Made by a program: the position numbers and the translations under genes. A DNA stretch of 22,869 nucleotides from assembly GCA_910588335.1 (NCBI GenBank), contig CAJUQV010000031.1:1-22869 (forward strand). Direction: 5' to 3'. Origin of the DNA: an uncultured Ruminiclostridium sp. (GTDB lineage Bacteria; Bacillota; Clostridia; Oscillospirales; Ruminococcaceae). The notes below the pieces were generated by a model. The model saw only the letters and a list, made by a program, of their open reading frames with translations, was not told where the DNA came from and made no database searches. Of this stretch, positions 16,303-22,805 are shown in pieces; positions within the stretch are counted from its first letter, which is position 1, and every line of letters begins with the position of its first letter.

Positions 16303-16331
16303 TTGACATTTCTCTTAAATTATGTTATAAT
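16303..16331 (+). promoter_or_regulatory. Perfect consensus promoter for the ylxM-ffh cluster
   Basis: TTGACA (16303-16308), exactly 17 bases, then TATAAT (16326-16331). It starts 29 bases after the feoB stop and lies about 60 bases before the ylxM start, so this cluster is transcribed on its own. Confidence 0.93.
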
Positions 16332-16391
16332 GCCACAGTACGCTGACAACCACAAAAGATTGACAGCTAAAAAATGATTAGAGGCCGAGAT

Positions 16392-16715
16392 ATGGCAAAA
16401 GACCTTAATAAAGCCGATTATTACGATATCTATAAGCCCCTGCTTACCGAGAAACAGTGCGTGATAATGGAAATGTACTACTTTTCCGACCTCTCCTTAA
16501 GCGAGATATCGGAGGAAACGGGCATAACGAGACAAGCCGCTTTCAACTGCATTAAAAAAAGCGAGGAAAGGCTTGAGGAATTGGAAAAAGCTCTTTCTCT
16601 ATTTAAAAAGCGGGAGGAAACAAAGGCTGTTTTGGAAAAGCTCCGTTTGTCGATAAGCGAAAATAATAAGGAAAAAGCCTTAAGTCTTATAGATAATCTG
16701 GAAAAAGTGATCTGA
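16392..16715 (+). CDS. ylxM: YlxM/UPF0122 helix-turn-helix protein
   Basis: 107 residues from the ATG at 16392 (MAKDLNKADYYDIYKPLLTE), behind AGAGG; the ATG at 16374 has no ribosome site. A sigma-4-like helix-turn-helix is visible in LSEISEETGITRQAAFNCIK. The family sits directly upstream of ffh in Firmicutes and is thought to modulate the signal recognition particle. The C-terminal half is charged and helical (KREETKAVLEKLRLSISE). It precedes ffh by about 100 bases. Confidence 0.9.
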   Translation: MAKDLNKADYYDIYKPLLTEKQCVIMEMYYFSDLSLSEISEETGITRQAAFNCIKKSEERLEELEKALSLFKKREETKAVLEKLRLSISENNKEKALSLIDNLEKVI

Positions 16716-16816
16716 CAAAAATTATATCTGGCACATAGTATTTAAAATTTTATATAATTATAAATATTATTGCTGATTAGGCTAAATTGGTATAAGAGGA
16801 AGGAACGGTCATAAGT

Positions 16817-18172
16817 ATGGCGTTTGAAGGACTGTCCGACAAGCTGTCGAGAGTGTTTAAAAATCTCAGAAATCACGGCAAGTTAAGCGAAAAGGACGTT
16901 AAGGACGCAATGCGCGAGGTGCGTATGGCGCTTTTAGAGGCGGACGTAAGCTATAAGGTGGTAAAGGACTTTGTTTCCGCGGTCACCGAAAGAGCGGTGG
17001 GTTCGGAGGTGATGAACAGCCTGACTCCGGCACAGCAGGTAATCGACATAGTGCACGATGAGCTGAAAAAGCTGATGGGCAATACCACCCAGAAAATAAA
17101 CTTCCCCTCAAAACCGCCCTGCGTCATTATGATGTGCGGCTTGCAGGGCGCGGGTAAAACCACCCATGCCGCAAAGTTGGGCAAATACCTTAAAGGACTG
17201 AACCGCCGCCCGATGATAGCCGCCTGCGACATCTACCGTCCCGCCGCTATCGATCAGCTAAAGATAGTGGGGGAGAAAGCGGGAGTAAAGGTTTTTGAAA
17301 TGGGGCAGACCAACCCCGTTAAAATTGCCGAGGAAAGCGTGAAATACGCAAGGGATAACGGCTATGACGTTGTGATTCTGGATACCGCCGGTCGTCTTCA
17401 TATAGACGAACAGCTTATGGAAGAGCTGAAAAATATCGTTGAAAAGGTACAGCCTCACGAGATTTTACTGACGGTGGATTCCATGATAGGACAAGACGCT
17501 GTGAATGTTGCAAAGACTTTTAACGAGGCTTTGGAAATTACGGGCGTGGTGCTCACGAAGCTTGATGGTGACACGAGAGGCGGCGCGGCGCTTTCGGTGC
17601 TTGCAATTACGGGAAAACCAGTTAAGTTTGCGGGCGTTGGTGAAAAAATAGATGATCTGGAGCCGTTCCATCCCGACCGTATGGCGGACAGAATATTGGG
17701 AATGGGCGACATGCTCTCTCTGATAGAAAAAGCAAAGGCGACGGTAGACGAACAAGAACAGCTTCGTCTCGCCCGAAAGATGCAGGATAACAAGTTCGAT
17801 ATGAACGACCTTCTGGCGCAGTTTCAGCAGATAGAAAAAATGGGAAGCATAAGCTCAATTATAAAAATGCTCCCAGGAGTGGCGGGAAAAATCAAGGACG
17901 AGGACATAGACGAAAGTCGTATGCCGAGGACGAAGGCAATTATCTATTCAATGACCAAAAAAGAGCGTGAAAAGCCCTCCATTATCGACGCTAAGCGCAA
18001 GCGCAGGATAGCGGCGGGCAGCGGCACAAAGGTTGAAGACGTGAACGCGTTGTTAAAGCAATTCGATATGATGCAGAAGATGATGAAGCAGGTCACAGGG
18101 AAAAACGGAAAGAAAAAGCATTTCCCAAGATTTCCCATGACGGGCGGCGGTATGCCGGGAATGCCGATGTAA
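16817..18172 (+). CDS. ffh: Signal recognition particle protein Ffh
   Basis: 451 residues. The N domain (MAFEGLSDKLSRVFKNLRNH) is followed by the G domain with P-loop GLQGAGKTT (residues 108-116), DTAGRLHID and TKLDGDTRGG. The methionine-rich M domain includes KFDMNDLLAQFQQIEKMGS, the RKRRIAAGSGT RNA-binding helix and QFDMMQKMMKQVTG. Ffh binds the 4.5S/SRP RNA and signal peptides on ribosomes, delivering membrane proteins to FtsY. No ffs RNA gene was seen in the window. AAGGA lies about 13 bases before the ATG; the 100 bases upstream are AT-rich and may hold an extra promoter. Confidence 0.97.
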   Translation: MAFEGLSDKLSRVFKNLRNHGKLSEKDVKDAMREVRMALLEADVSYKVVKDFVSAVTERAVGSEVMNSLTPAQQVIDIVHDELKKLMGNTTQKINFPSKPPCVIMMCGLQGAGKTTHAAKLGKYLKGLNRRPMIAACDIYRPAAIDQLKIVGEKAGVKVFEMGQTNPVKIAEESVKYARDNGYDVVILDTAGRLHIDEQLMEELKNIVEKVQPHEILLTVDSMIGQDAVNVAKTFNEALEITGVVLTKLDGDTRGGAALSVLAITGKPVKFAGVGEKIDDLEPFHPDRMADRILGMGDMLSLIEKAKATVDEQEQLRLARKMQDNKFDMNDLLAQFQQIEKMGSISSIIKMLPGVAGKIKDEDIDESRMPRTKAIIYSMTKKEREKPSIIDAKRKRRIAAGSGTKVEDVNALLKQFDMMQKMMKQVTGKNGKKKHFPRFPMTGGGMPGMPM

Positions 18173-18259
18173 CCGCATAAAACAAGTTTACACAATTGAG
18201 GAAAAAACAACTCAGTGTGAAATAAATCAAAAAACAAAACAACTTTGGAGGAAGAAAAA

Positions 18260-18487
18260 ATGGCAGTAAAAATCAGACTTAGAAGAATGGGCGCAAGGAA
18301 CAACCCTTTTTACCGTGTAGTAGTTGCGGACAGCCGTTCGCCCCGCGACGGACGTTTTATTGAAGAAATCGGATATTATGATCCCAAATCCGATCCCGCT
18401 GTTATAAACATTGACAAGGACAAAGCAGCAGAGTGGATCAAGAAAGGCGCGCAGCCTACCGATACCGTAAAGAGACTTCTTAAGTAA
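18260..18487 (+). CDS. rpsP: 30S ribosomal protein S16
   Basis: 75 residues from the ATG at 18260 with GGAGG eight to nine bases upstream. The N-terminus VKIRLRRMGARNNPFYRVVV and DSRSPRDGRFIEEIGYYDP are diagnostic of S16, and the length is normal for the family. It is a component of the small ribosomal subunit body. It lies 87 bases after ffh in the usual Firmicute order. Confidence 0.98.
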   Translation: MAVKIRLRRMGARNNPFYRVVVADSRSPRDGRFIEEIGYYDPKSDPAVINIDKDKAAEWIKKGAQPTDTVKRLLK

Positions 18488-18529
18488 GTTTACCAAAGAA
18501 AAAGGACGAGGATTGATTGGAGGAAGTCT

Positions 18530-18763
18530 ATGAAAGAATTGCTTATAGCAATGGTAACGGAGCTTGTGAACGATAAAGACGCCGTTGAAGTAACTGTGGA
18601 CGAAGCTAATGAAGAGGGTGTGACCGTGTATCGTTTGCATGTTGCGCCCGATGATATGGGAAGGGTTATCGGAAAACAGGGAAGGATTGCCAGAGCTATC
18701 CGTACCGTTATGCGCGCGGGCGCGGTAAGGTATAATCAGAAAATAGCAGTTGAAATTGAATAA
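18530..18763 (+). CDS. khpA: KH-domain RNA-binding protein KhpA (YlqC)
   Basis: 77 residues, with GGAGG before the ATG at 18530. The single KH domain shows the GxxG loop in GRVIGKQGRIARAIRTVMRA. KhpA, often with KhpB/Jag, binds RNA and affects cell division and envelope growth in Gram-positive bacteria. It follows rpsP by 42 bases. In many Firmicutes rimM, trmD and rplS come next; here they do not, and a stem-loop region and rubredoxin follow instead. Confidence 0.95.
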   Translation: MKELLIAMVTELVNDKDAVEVTVDEANEEGVTVYRLHVAPDDMGRVIGKQGRIARAIRTVMRAGAVRYNQKIAVEIE

Positions 18764-18790
18764 TTAACTAAATTAAGAAAAAAATAAAAA

Positions 18791-18824
18791 AGCGGCGGAA
18801 TCGCCGCTTCGGGCGGCTAATTTT
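18791..18824. terminator. Overlapping GC-rich stem-loops ending the ffh cluster
   Basis: A first stem pairs AGCGGCG (18791-18797) with CGCCGCT (18802-18808). A second, mutually exclusive one pairs GCCGC (18803-18807) with GCGGC (18813-18817), followed by TAATTTTG. On the minus strand the first stem is followed by TTTTTTATTTTTTT, a better terminator signature than on the plus strand. It probably terminates in both directions. Confidence 0.6.
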
Positions 18825-18898
18825 GTATCGTTATCAAATCCGCCCCTTCGGACGCTGAATAATATTAACAGTTGGCGATTATCGGTTGACAACAATTG

Positions 18899-18925
18899 GA
18901 ACCTGTTCGTTTAGGAATAGGTTCT
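18899..18925 (+). repeat. 27-bp intergenic motif, copy 2
   Basis: The same motif as at 13114-13140 (23 of 27 identical). Here it sits between a TTGACA (18886-18891) and the rubredoxin start, with GAACCT/AGGTTC at its ends able to pair. Its position fits a leader or operator element. Confidence 0.6.
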
Positions 18926-18949
18926 TGCATTAACGAAAGGAGAATCACC

Positions 18950-19105
18950 ATGGCAAAATATGTATGTCCCTGCGGCTATATTTACGACGAAGCCGAAGGC
19001 GCTCCCGATGAGGGAATCCCCGCCGGCACCAAGTTCGAGGATATCCCCGACGATTGGGTTTGTCCCGTATGCGGACTCGGAAAGGACAGCTTTGTAAAAG
19101 AATAA
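18950..19105 (+). CDS. Rubredoxin
   Basis: 51 residues from the ATG at 18950, AAAGGAG upstream. The body (GYIYDEAEGAPDEGIPAGTK, FEDIPDDWVCPVCGLGKDSF) is that of a small rubredoxin, a one-iron electron carrier used in oxygen and peroxide detoxification by anaerobes. The second metal knuckle is normal (CPVCG, Cys37 and Cys40). The first reads YVCPCGY, so the two cysteines (6 and 8) are one residue apart instead of the usual two. A TTGACA at 18886-18891 may be the -35 box, but no good -10 is seen. Confidence 0.93.
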   Translation: MAKYVCPCGYIYDEAEGAPDEGIPAGTKFEDIPDDWVCPVCGLGKDSFVKE

Positions 19106-19114
19106 CAGCTGCCG

Positions 19115-19152
19115 GATGGAATCCGCCTAAGAGGTGGGTTCCATCTCTTTAT
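19115..19152 (+). terminator. Rubredoxin terminator
   Basis: A 13-bp stem with two G-U pairs, from GATGGAATCC at 19115 to GGTTCCATC ending at 19145, loop TAAGA, then TCTTTATT. It lies ten bases past the rubredoxin stop. Confidence 0.8.
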
Positions 19153-19253
19153 TCATTGTGTGACAAAAATTCCTCACCGAATTTCGGAATTGCTTTGCAA
19201 GTCCGCCAGCTTGTTTAAGTTCCACTTTAGGTTAGGGCAACACCGCACAATGA

Positions 19254-19376
19254 TTGTGTGCAGATTGCGCCGTCAGATTTTTCGTCAGCTTGTATAAATC
19301 CGACGCAGGAATACCGGCGTATTTTAAGGAGGATTTGTGCAAGATGACGGAAAATATGCAAGCAAGCCGCACACAA
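19254..19376. repeat. Long imperfect hairpin element, probable dispersed repeat
   Basis: The left arm 19254-19301 and right arm 19331-19376 are inverted copies. The inner 24 bp (ending AAATCC / GGATTT) differ at four places, three of which become G-U pairs in RNA. The outer ends TTGTGTGC and GCACACAA are exact. The 29-base loop holds a further ACGC/GCGT pairing. A 74-codon minus-strand frame across it (19232-19456) is probably not a gene. I recall similar segments as short spurious ORFs in other gut Firmicutes, unverified. Confidence 0.65.
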
Positions 19377-19456
19377 AACCGAGTCTTAATTTCAAGCTGT
19401 GTAAATGACCAAATATGACAGGAATCCCCAACAACCGCCTTTGTCATTATATCCAT

Positions 19457-19515
19457 AAAAAAGTCAAAATCAAGACTAAAATGAACGCAAATGCGGTCTT
19501 GTTTTTGACTTTTTT
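19457..19515. terminator. Bidirectional terminator-like hairpin
   Basis: A 20-bp stem with one mismatch pairs AAAAAAGTCAAAA... (from 19457) with ...TTTTGACTTTTTT (to 19515); an inner GCAAATGC lies in the loop. A-run before and T-run after make it a terminator in either direction. Confidence 0.75.
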
Positions 19516-19606
19516 ATGAATTTTTGGCAATTAAGCGGTTGTCAGGTTAATTGTGGTCGAATTAGGTGTCATTTTCTGAACACATTTTAAAAATCACACC
19601 CACAAA

Positions 19607-19658
19607 AAAACCGGCTGAACATCAAGCACAGAAAAGTGCGAGGTGTTCAGCCGGTTTT
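19607..19658. terminator. Terminator at the end of the sigma-factor operon
   Basis: AAAACCGGCTGAACA (from 19607) pairs with TGTTCAGCCGGTTTT (to 19658). On the minus strand it ends in seven T residues and lies just past the zinc-ribbon gene stop at 19664. It can also stop plus-strand transcription. Confidence 0.85.
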
Positions 19659-19663
19659 GCTAA

Positions 19664-20555
19664 TCATTGGATTTTAATTTCTGAAACAGTATTTTCAACA
19701 CCATTGATTTGCAATCTTACATGGATTTTTCCGTTTTCAAATTCGTTTAAAGGATATATTAATGTTTCGGAAAGATTTGTGACGTCAATAGATTTTGATA
19801 CATCATCCTGTACCAGCCACAAAATAAGTGTTGCTCCATCAGGCACCGTTTCACAAGAAATGTCTGCGTAAAGCATTTGTGTGTCTGCGTCCTCTATCAT
19901 CATATTCTGTTCTTTCACAAAGCCATCGCTGGCACTTCTAAAATCCAATTTCCAAATGCCACCCCAATATGTGTTAGAGTTCATGCTGATTGTTCCCATA
20001 TTCCAAACCCGATCGTTAGAGGCAACATTCGTATTTATGCCACTTCCGATAGCCGCACTGACAATAAACCCTGTCAGACAGATTAGCATAAGTACCATGC
20101 TTATAGTACCCGCAACAATAAATTTTAAGTGATGAGTTCCCTGTTTTACCATAATACTGTTATCCTCCTTGTCAGTATGCGTTCCACATTCTTCACAGTA
20201 TTTCGCTTTTAATGAAATACGGTGTCCACAAGCGGGGCAAGCAGCCGTTACTTCTGAGCGCCGCAGAAAATAAATCAGCAAGCCGATAAAAGGTGTAGCG
20301 ATAAAAAACTATAATCGCCCATAATACCGGGTCATCGCCCCGTTTTTTACAGTCTTGATATACCCATACCGCAAAGAAAACAGAGGTACACAATGCAAAA
20401 AGGATAAAGCAGAGAAGCAGGATGGGAAGCAACATAGAAAGCCCGCTAAAACCATCACTTTTCAGAAAATAGAGGCCAAACTGCAGGAAAATCAGCAGTA
20501 AAACAACAGGGATACCAATGTAAAGCGGAAGTTTGTTCTTTCTTGTATTATTCAT
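19664..20555 (-). pseudogene. PLDc_N-like/zinc-ribbon membrane protein, split by a one-base frameshift
   Basis: Two frames on the minus strand belong to one gene. The first starts at 20555 (MNNTRKNKLPLYIGIPVVLL), has two membrane helices and reads VYQDCKKRGDDPVLWAIIVF, the start of a PLDc_N-type segment. It then shifts at a run of six T (20303-20308 on the plus strand). Removing one T gives IATPFIGLLIYFLRRSE and continues into a zinc ribbon (CPACG ... CEECG), another membrane helix and an extracellular beta-rich domain to 19664, 296 residues in all. The start ATG overlaps the stop of the upstream gene as ATGA. A real mutation, a slippage site or a sequencing error are all possible. Confidence 0.85.
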
Positions 20556-21037
20556 ACTAATGCACCTCTTTTCTCAATACGAATAGTTATATTCTCTTTC
20601 ATATTTGTCCTCTTAATACCAACTATGGTAAGCAAGACCCCGGCCAGTCCAATATAGGAGCAAATACCAACGGCAAAGTAAGATAGGTAGGTATTGTTGA
20701 TTACCATTAAGGCAACAACGGCCAGCATAATAAATGTGGCTAAATTCAAAATCATAGGCAAATACCAGAGAGAAAAGCTGCGTATGATCGGTTGTTTTCG
20801 CATGGCCGTTTCTTTTTGGTATAGTTCCGCTTTCAGTTTGTTGTTCAACTCCGGAGCCGGTTTGTTCACCAACTTCATAGAAGCAATGTTTTCCGTATCC
20901 GCGAAGCCTTCTTTTTTCTTCCCTTTGACCTTAGCCATAACAAGGCTTCTGACCTCTTCCGCGCTTACGGCGCTTTCACTTTTTTCGTCGGGAGCGTCGC
21001 ACATGTCAATAAGCCGTCTTATATCTTTATCTTTCAT
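20552..21037 (-). CDS. Two-helix membrane protein, candidate anti-sigma factor
   Basis: 161 residues, AAAGGAC before the ATG at 21037. The N-terminal half is cytoplasmic and charged (MKDKDIRRLIDMCDAPDEKS, then AEEVRSLVMAKVKGKKK). Two hydrophobic segments follow (WYLPMILNLATFIMLAVVAL; YFAVGICSYIGLAGVLLTIV), then a short basic tail. It starts 43 bases after the restored sigma-factor gene end and overlaps the zinc-ribbon gene by four bases. Gene order sigma, then membrane protein with a cytoplasmic N-terminus, is typical of sigma/anti-sigma pairs, but no anti-sigma motif is plain, so the role is inferred from context. Confidence 0.75.
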   Translation of the reverse strand: MKDKDIRRLIDMCDAPDEKSESAVSAEEVRSLVMAKVKGKKKEGFADTENIASMKLVNKPAPELNNKLKAELYQKETAMRKQPIIRSFSLWYLPMILNLATFIMLAVVALMVINNTYLSYFAVGICSYIGLAGVLLTIVGIKRTNMKENITIRIEKRGALV

Positions 21038-21080
21038 AAAAACCCGTCCTTTCTCGATTTTTTATAAAATAATTCACGTT

Positions 21081-21613
21081 TTAAAGCTCTATTCCTTCTT
21101 TTATAAGTGTTTTTTGCAGCTCGTCCCTTCCTCGTTTGAGCCACACTTTGGCGGTGGAAAGCTTTACTCCCATATCCGAAGCGGCTTCCCTTATCTTCTG
21201 ACCGTAGTAATAATACGCAGAAAAAGCTCCTTTTTGTTTTTGTCAAGCTGTGACAAGGCTTTTTTAAGCTTATTCGACAGCTCTCTATTTTCGGCGCGTT
21301 CCTGCGGGCTTTCTCCGGTAAAGATAATATCCTCGTCCAAAGTCAGAAAGCTTTTGCTGCTGCGGATAAAGTTAAACGCCCTGTTCCGCGCAATCTCGGC
21401 AAGATAGCTTTTAACCTTGCCTCTCTTCAGCTTTTCGCGGTTTTCCCATGCGGCAAAGAACACGTCTGCGGTAAGCTCGCGGCAATCTTCGGCTTTTCCG
21501 CCTATTATTTTCCCTATTACTGCCGATATGTAGGGGGTATATCTGTATATAAGCTCTCCGAGCGCCTCCGTATTGCCGTTTTTCAGCGAGAGCAGCATAT
21601 CATCCTCTGTCAT
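21081..21613 (-). pseudogene. ECF-type sigma-70 factor broken between regions 2 and 4
   Basis: The ATG at 21613 has AAAGGAG upstream. Region 2 is clear (LTADVFFAAWENREKLKRGK, then YLAEIARNRAFNFIRS). The frame ends early at 21191 after LSQLDKNKKELFLR. With one extra T near 21211-21217 (plus strand TAATAATACGC) the sequence reads on as YYYYGQKIREAASDMGVKLS, then TAKVWLKRGRDELQKTLI, a region-4 helix-turn-helix, to TAA at 21081, giving 177 residues, a normal length. As read, the protein would lack region 4 and could not recognise a -35 box. Mutation, slippage in the TAA repeat, or a sequencing error could explain it. Confidence 0.85.
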
Positions 21614-21657
21614 TGCGGATACTCCTTTCCTGTTTTTTTAAAAACCGGCTTTTGTCT

Positions 21658-21687
21658 ATCATAACACATTTTTAGGAAAAAGGTTAC
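21658..21687 (-). promoter_or_regulatory. Candidate ECF-type promoter of the sigma-factor operon
   Basis: On the minus strand GTAACC (21682-21687) lies 18 bases before TATGAT (21658-21663), about 45 bases upstream of the sigma-factor ATG. AAC-containing -35 boxes are typical of ECF sigma targets, so self-activation is possible. The -10 also fits a housekeeping promoter. Confidence 0.4.
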
Positions 21688-21734
21688 AGTGAAAAAAATT
21701 TTTTTTCGTTTAAAGAGCATATTCTTATATTTAA

Positions 21735-21786
21735 ACCAATTTCTTTTTAAACTGTGGGTATTACGTCAGTTTAAAAAGAAATTGGT
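21735..21786. repeat. Perfect 20-bp inverted repeat upstream of the SprA-like gene
   Basis: Arms 21735-21754 and 21767-21786 are perfectly complementary, with a 12-base loop. Neither strand has a T-run directly after it. It lies between the divergent sigma-factor operon and the SprA-like gene. Confidence 0.8.
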
Positions 21787-21843
21787 ATTCCGCTGCTGTA
21801 AATCGTGCGAATAATGTCGGCTGCCAAAAAATATGAAAAAATA

Positions 21844-21872
21844 TTGACAAATACGTGAGACAGTGATATAAT
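21844..21872 (+). promoter_or_regulatory. Perfect consensus promoter for the SprA-like gene
   Basis: TTGACA (21844-21849), exactly 17 bases, then TATAAT (21867-21872), about 35 bases before the start codon at 21907. Confidence 0.93.
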
Positions 21873-21906
21873 TAAACTGAAAATAAAAACCGAAAGGGGT
21901 GTTTTT

Positions 21907-22491
21907 ATGGCGGCAATAAGCGGTTTAGGCGCATCGGACCATCTTTACGGAATTAACGGGAAAAGTTCTCGCAGCGATATAGAAAATGTCATAAAGCGCC
22001 TTGAAAGCCGGAAGGAACATTATCGTAAGCAGCAGGAGGAGAGATATTCCGATATTCCCGACGAAAAGCTTAAGGATATAGACAAGCGCATAGAAAATCT
22101 CGAAAATCGGCTTTCAAAGATGAAATCCGAGGGGAAAGAGGACGGCGAGTGCGAAACCTGCAAAAACCGCAGGTATCAGGACGAATCCGACGATCCGGGA
22201 GTTTCCTTTAAATCCGCTTCAAAAATTGCTTCCGGAACGGCGGAAGCGGCGGTAAGGGGTCACGAGTACGAGCACGTAAACCGTAATCAGGCGAAGGCCG
22301 ACCGCGAAGGCAAAGAGGTCGTATATCAGACCGTAAGGATAAAACACGGTATATGCCCCGAATGCGGCGATTCTTATGTTTCGGGCGGGGAAACCGTTAC
22401 CGTTACAAAGGCAAAGAACGACGAACGTTTTCAGGTGGGACTTGAAAACGAAGAGGGCGAAATCGGCGGCCTTTTTGACGAGGTTGCGTAA
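21907..22491 (+). CDS. SprA-related putative zinc metalloprotease
   Basis: 194 residues, AAAGGGG before the ATG at 21907. The N-terminal third is helical and charged (IENVIKRLESRKEHYRKQQE, KDIDKRIENLENRLSKMKSE), probably coiled coil. A conserved block follows: CETCKNRRYQD, DDPGVSFKSASKI, then VRGHEYEHVNR with an HExxH zinc motif at residues 119-123, and CPECGDSYVSGG with a second cysteine pair (150, 153). This is the pattern of the SprA-related family, annotated as putative metalloproteases of unknown substrate. No signal peptide is present. It is transcribed alone, between its own promoter and a terminator. Confidence 0.85.
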   Translation: MAAISGLGASDHLYGINGKSSRSDIENVIKRLESRKEHYRKQQEERYSDIPDEKLKDIDKRIENLENRLSKMKSEGKEDGECETCKNRRYQDESDDPGVSFKSASKIASGTAEAAVRGHEYEHVNRNQAKADREGKEVVYQTVRIKHGICPECGDSYVSGGETVTVTKAKNDERFQVGLENEEGEIGGLFDEVA

Positions 22492-22542
22492 AAAAGCCAA
22501 AAGCCGATTATATTTTTTGAAATAGTAAAGTATTTTTGATTT

Positions 22543-22581
22543 AGGCGGTATAGCCCGGGTAAAAGGACTGTACCGCCTTTT
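22543..22581 (+). terminator. Terminator of the SprA-like gene
   Basis: AGGCGGTATAG pairs with CTGTACCGCCT around a GGGTAAAA-type loop, and TTTT follows. It lies about 50 bases past the stop codon. Confidence 0.75.
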
Positions 22582-22705
22582 GAAGTTTCTATGGCCTTGC
22601 CGTTTCGGTTTCGCGTCGGAAGGGAAATTGATTTCACATACAAAGTTGAAAATTATACTAAATTTCTAATAAAAAGCAGACAAAGACGATGTTGGTCTTG
22701 GGTGC

Positions 22706-22748
22706 AACCCTTTTTAAATATGAATTTTATCCATATTTAAAAAGGGTT
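22706..22748. repeat. Perfect 17-bp inverted repeat
   Basis: Arms AACCCTTTTTAAATATG (22706-22722) and its complement (22732-22748) enclose a 9-base loop. No T-run follows. It shares a CTTTTTAAA segment with the inverted repeat at 21735-21786. Confidence 0.8.
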
Positions 22749-22755
22749 TGGTATG

Positions 22756-22805
22756 AAAAAAGCGGCGTTCCTGTTCTCTCATGTAGGGAGTGGAAAACGC
22801 CGCTT
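22756..22805 (-). terminator. Terminator for a minus-strand gene beyond the window
   Basis: On the minus strand AAGCGGCGTT at 22805 pairs with AACGCCGCTT, with partial inner pairing, and TTTTTT follows. No gene lies between it and the window end, so it should serve a minus-strand gene past 22869. The rest of 22582-22869 shows no gene. Confidence 0.65.

Noticed and set aside
18886..18914. TTGACA before rubredoxin as a full promoter
   Set aside because: No recognisable -10 box lies 16-18 bases downstream; mentioned only in the rubredoxin entry.
19232..19456. 74-codon minus-strand frame across the hairpin element
   Set aside because: It has no convincing ribosome site, spans both arms of the inverted repeat, and its sequence follows the repeat structure rather than a protein pattern.
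20694..21407. 237-codon plus-strand frame over the sigma-factor operon
   Set aside because: It is antisense to a membrane protein and a sigma factor whose family features are plain, and shows only low-complexity serine/leucine/phenylalanine runs.
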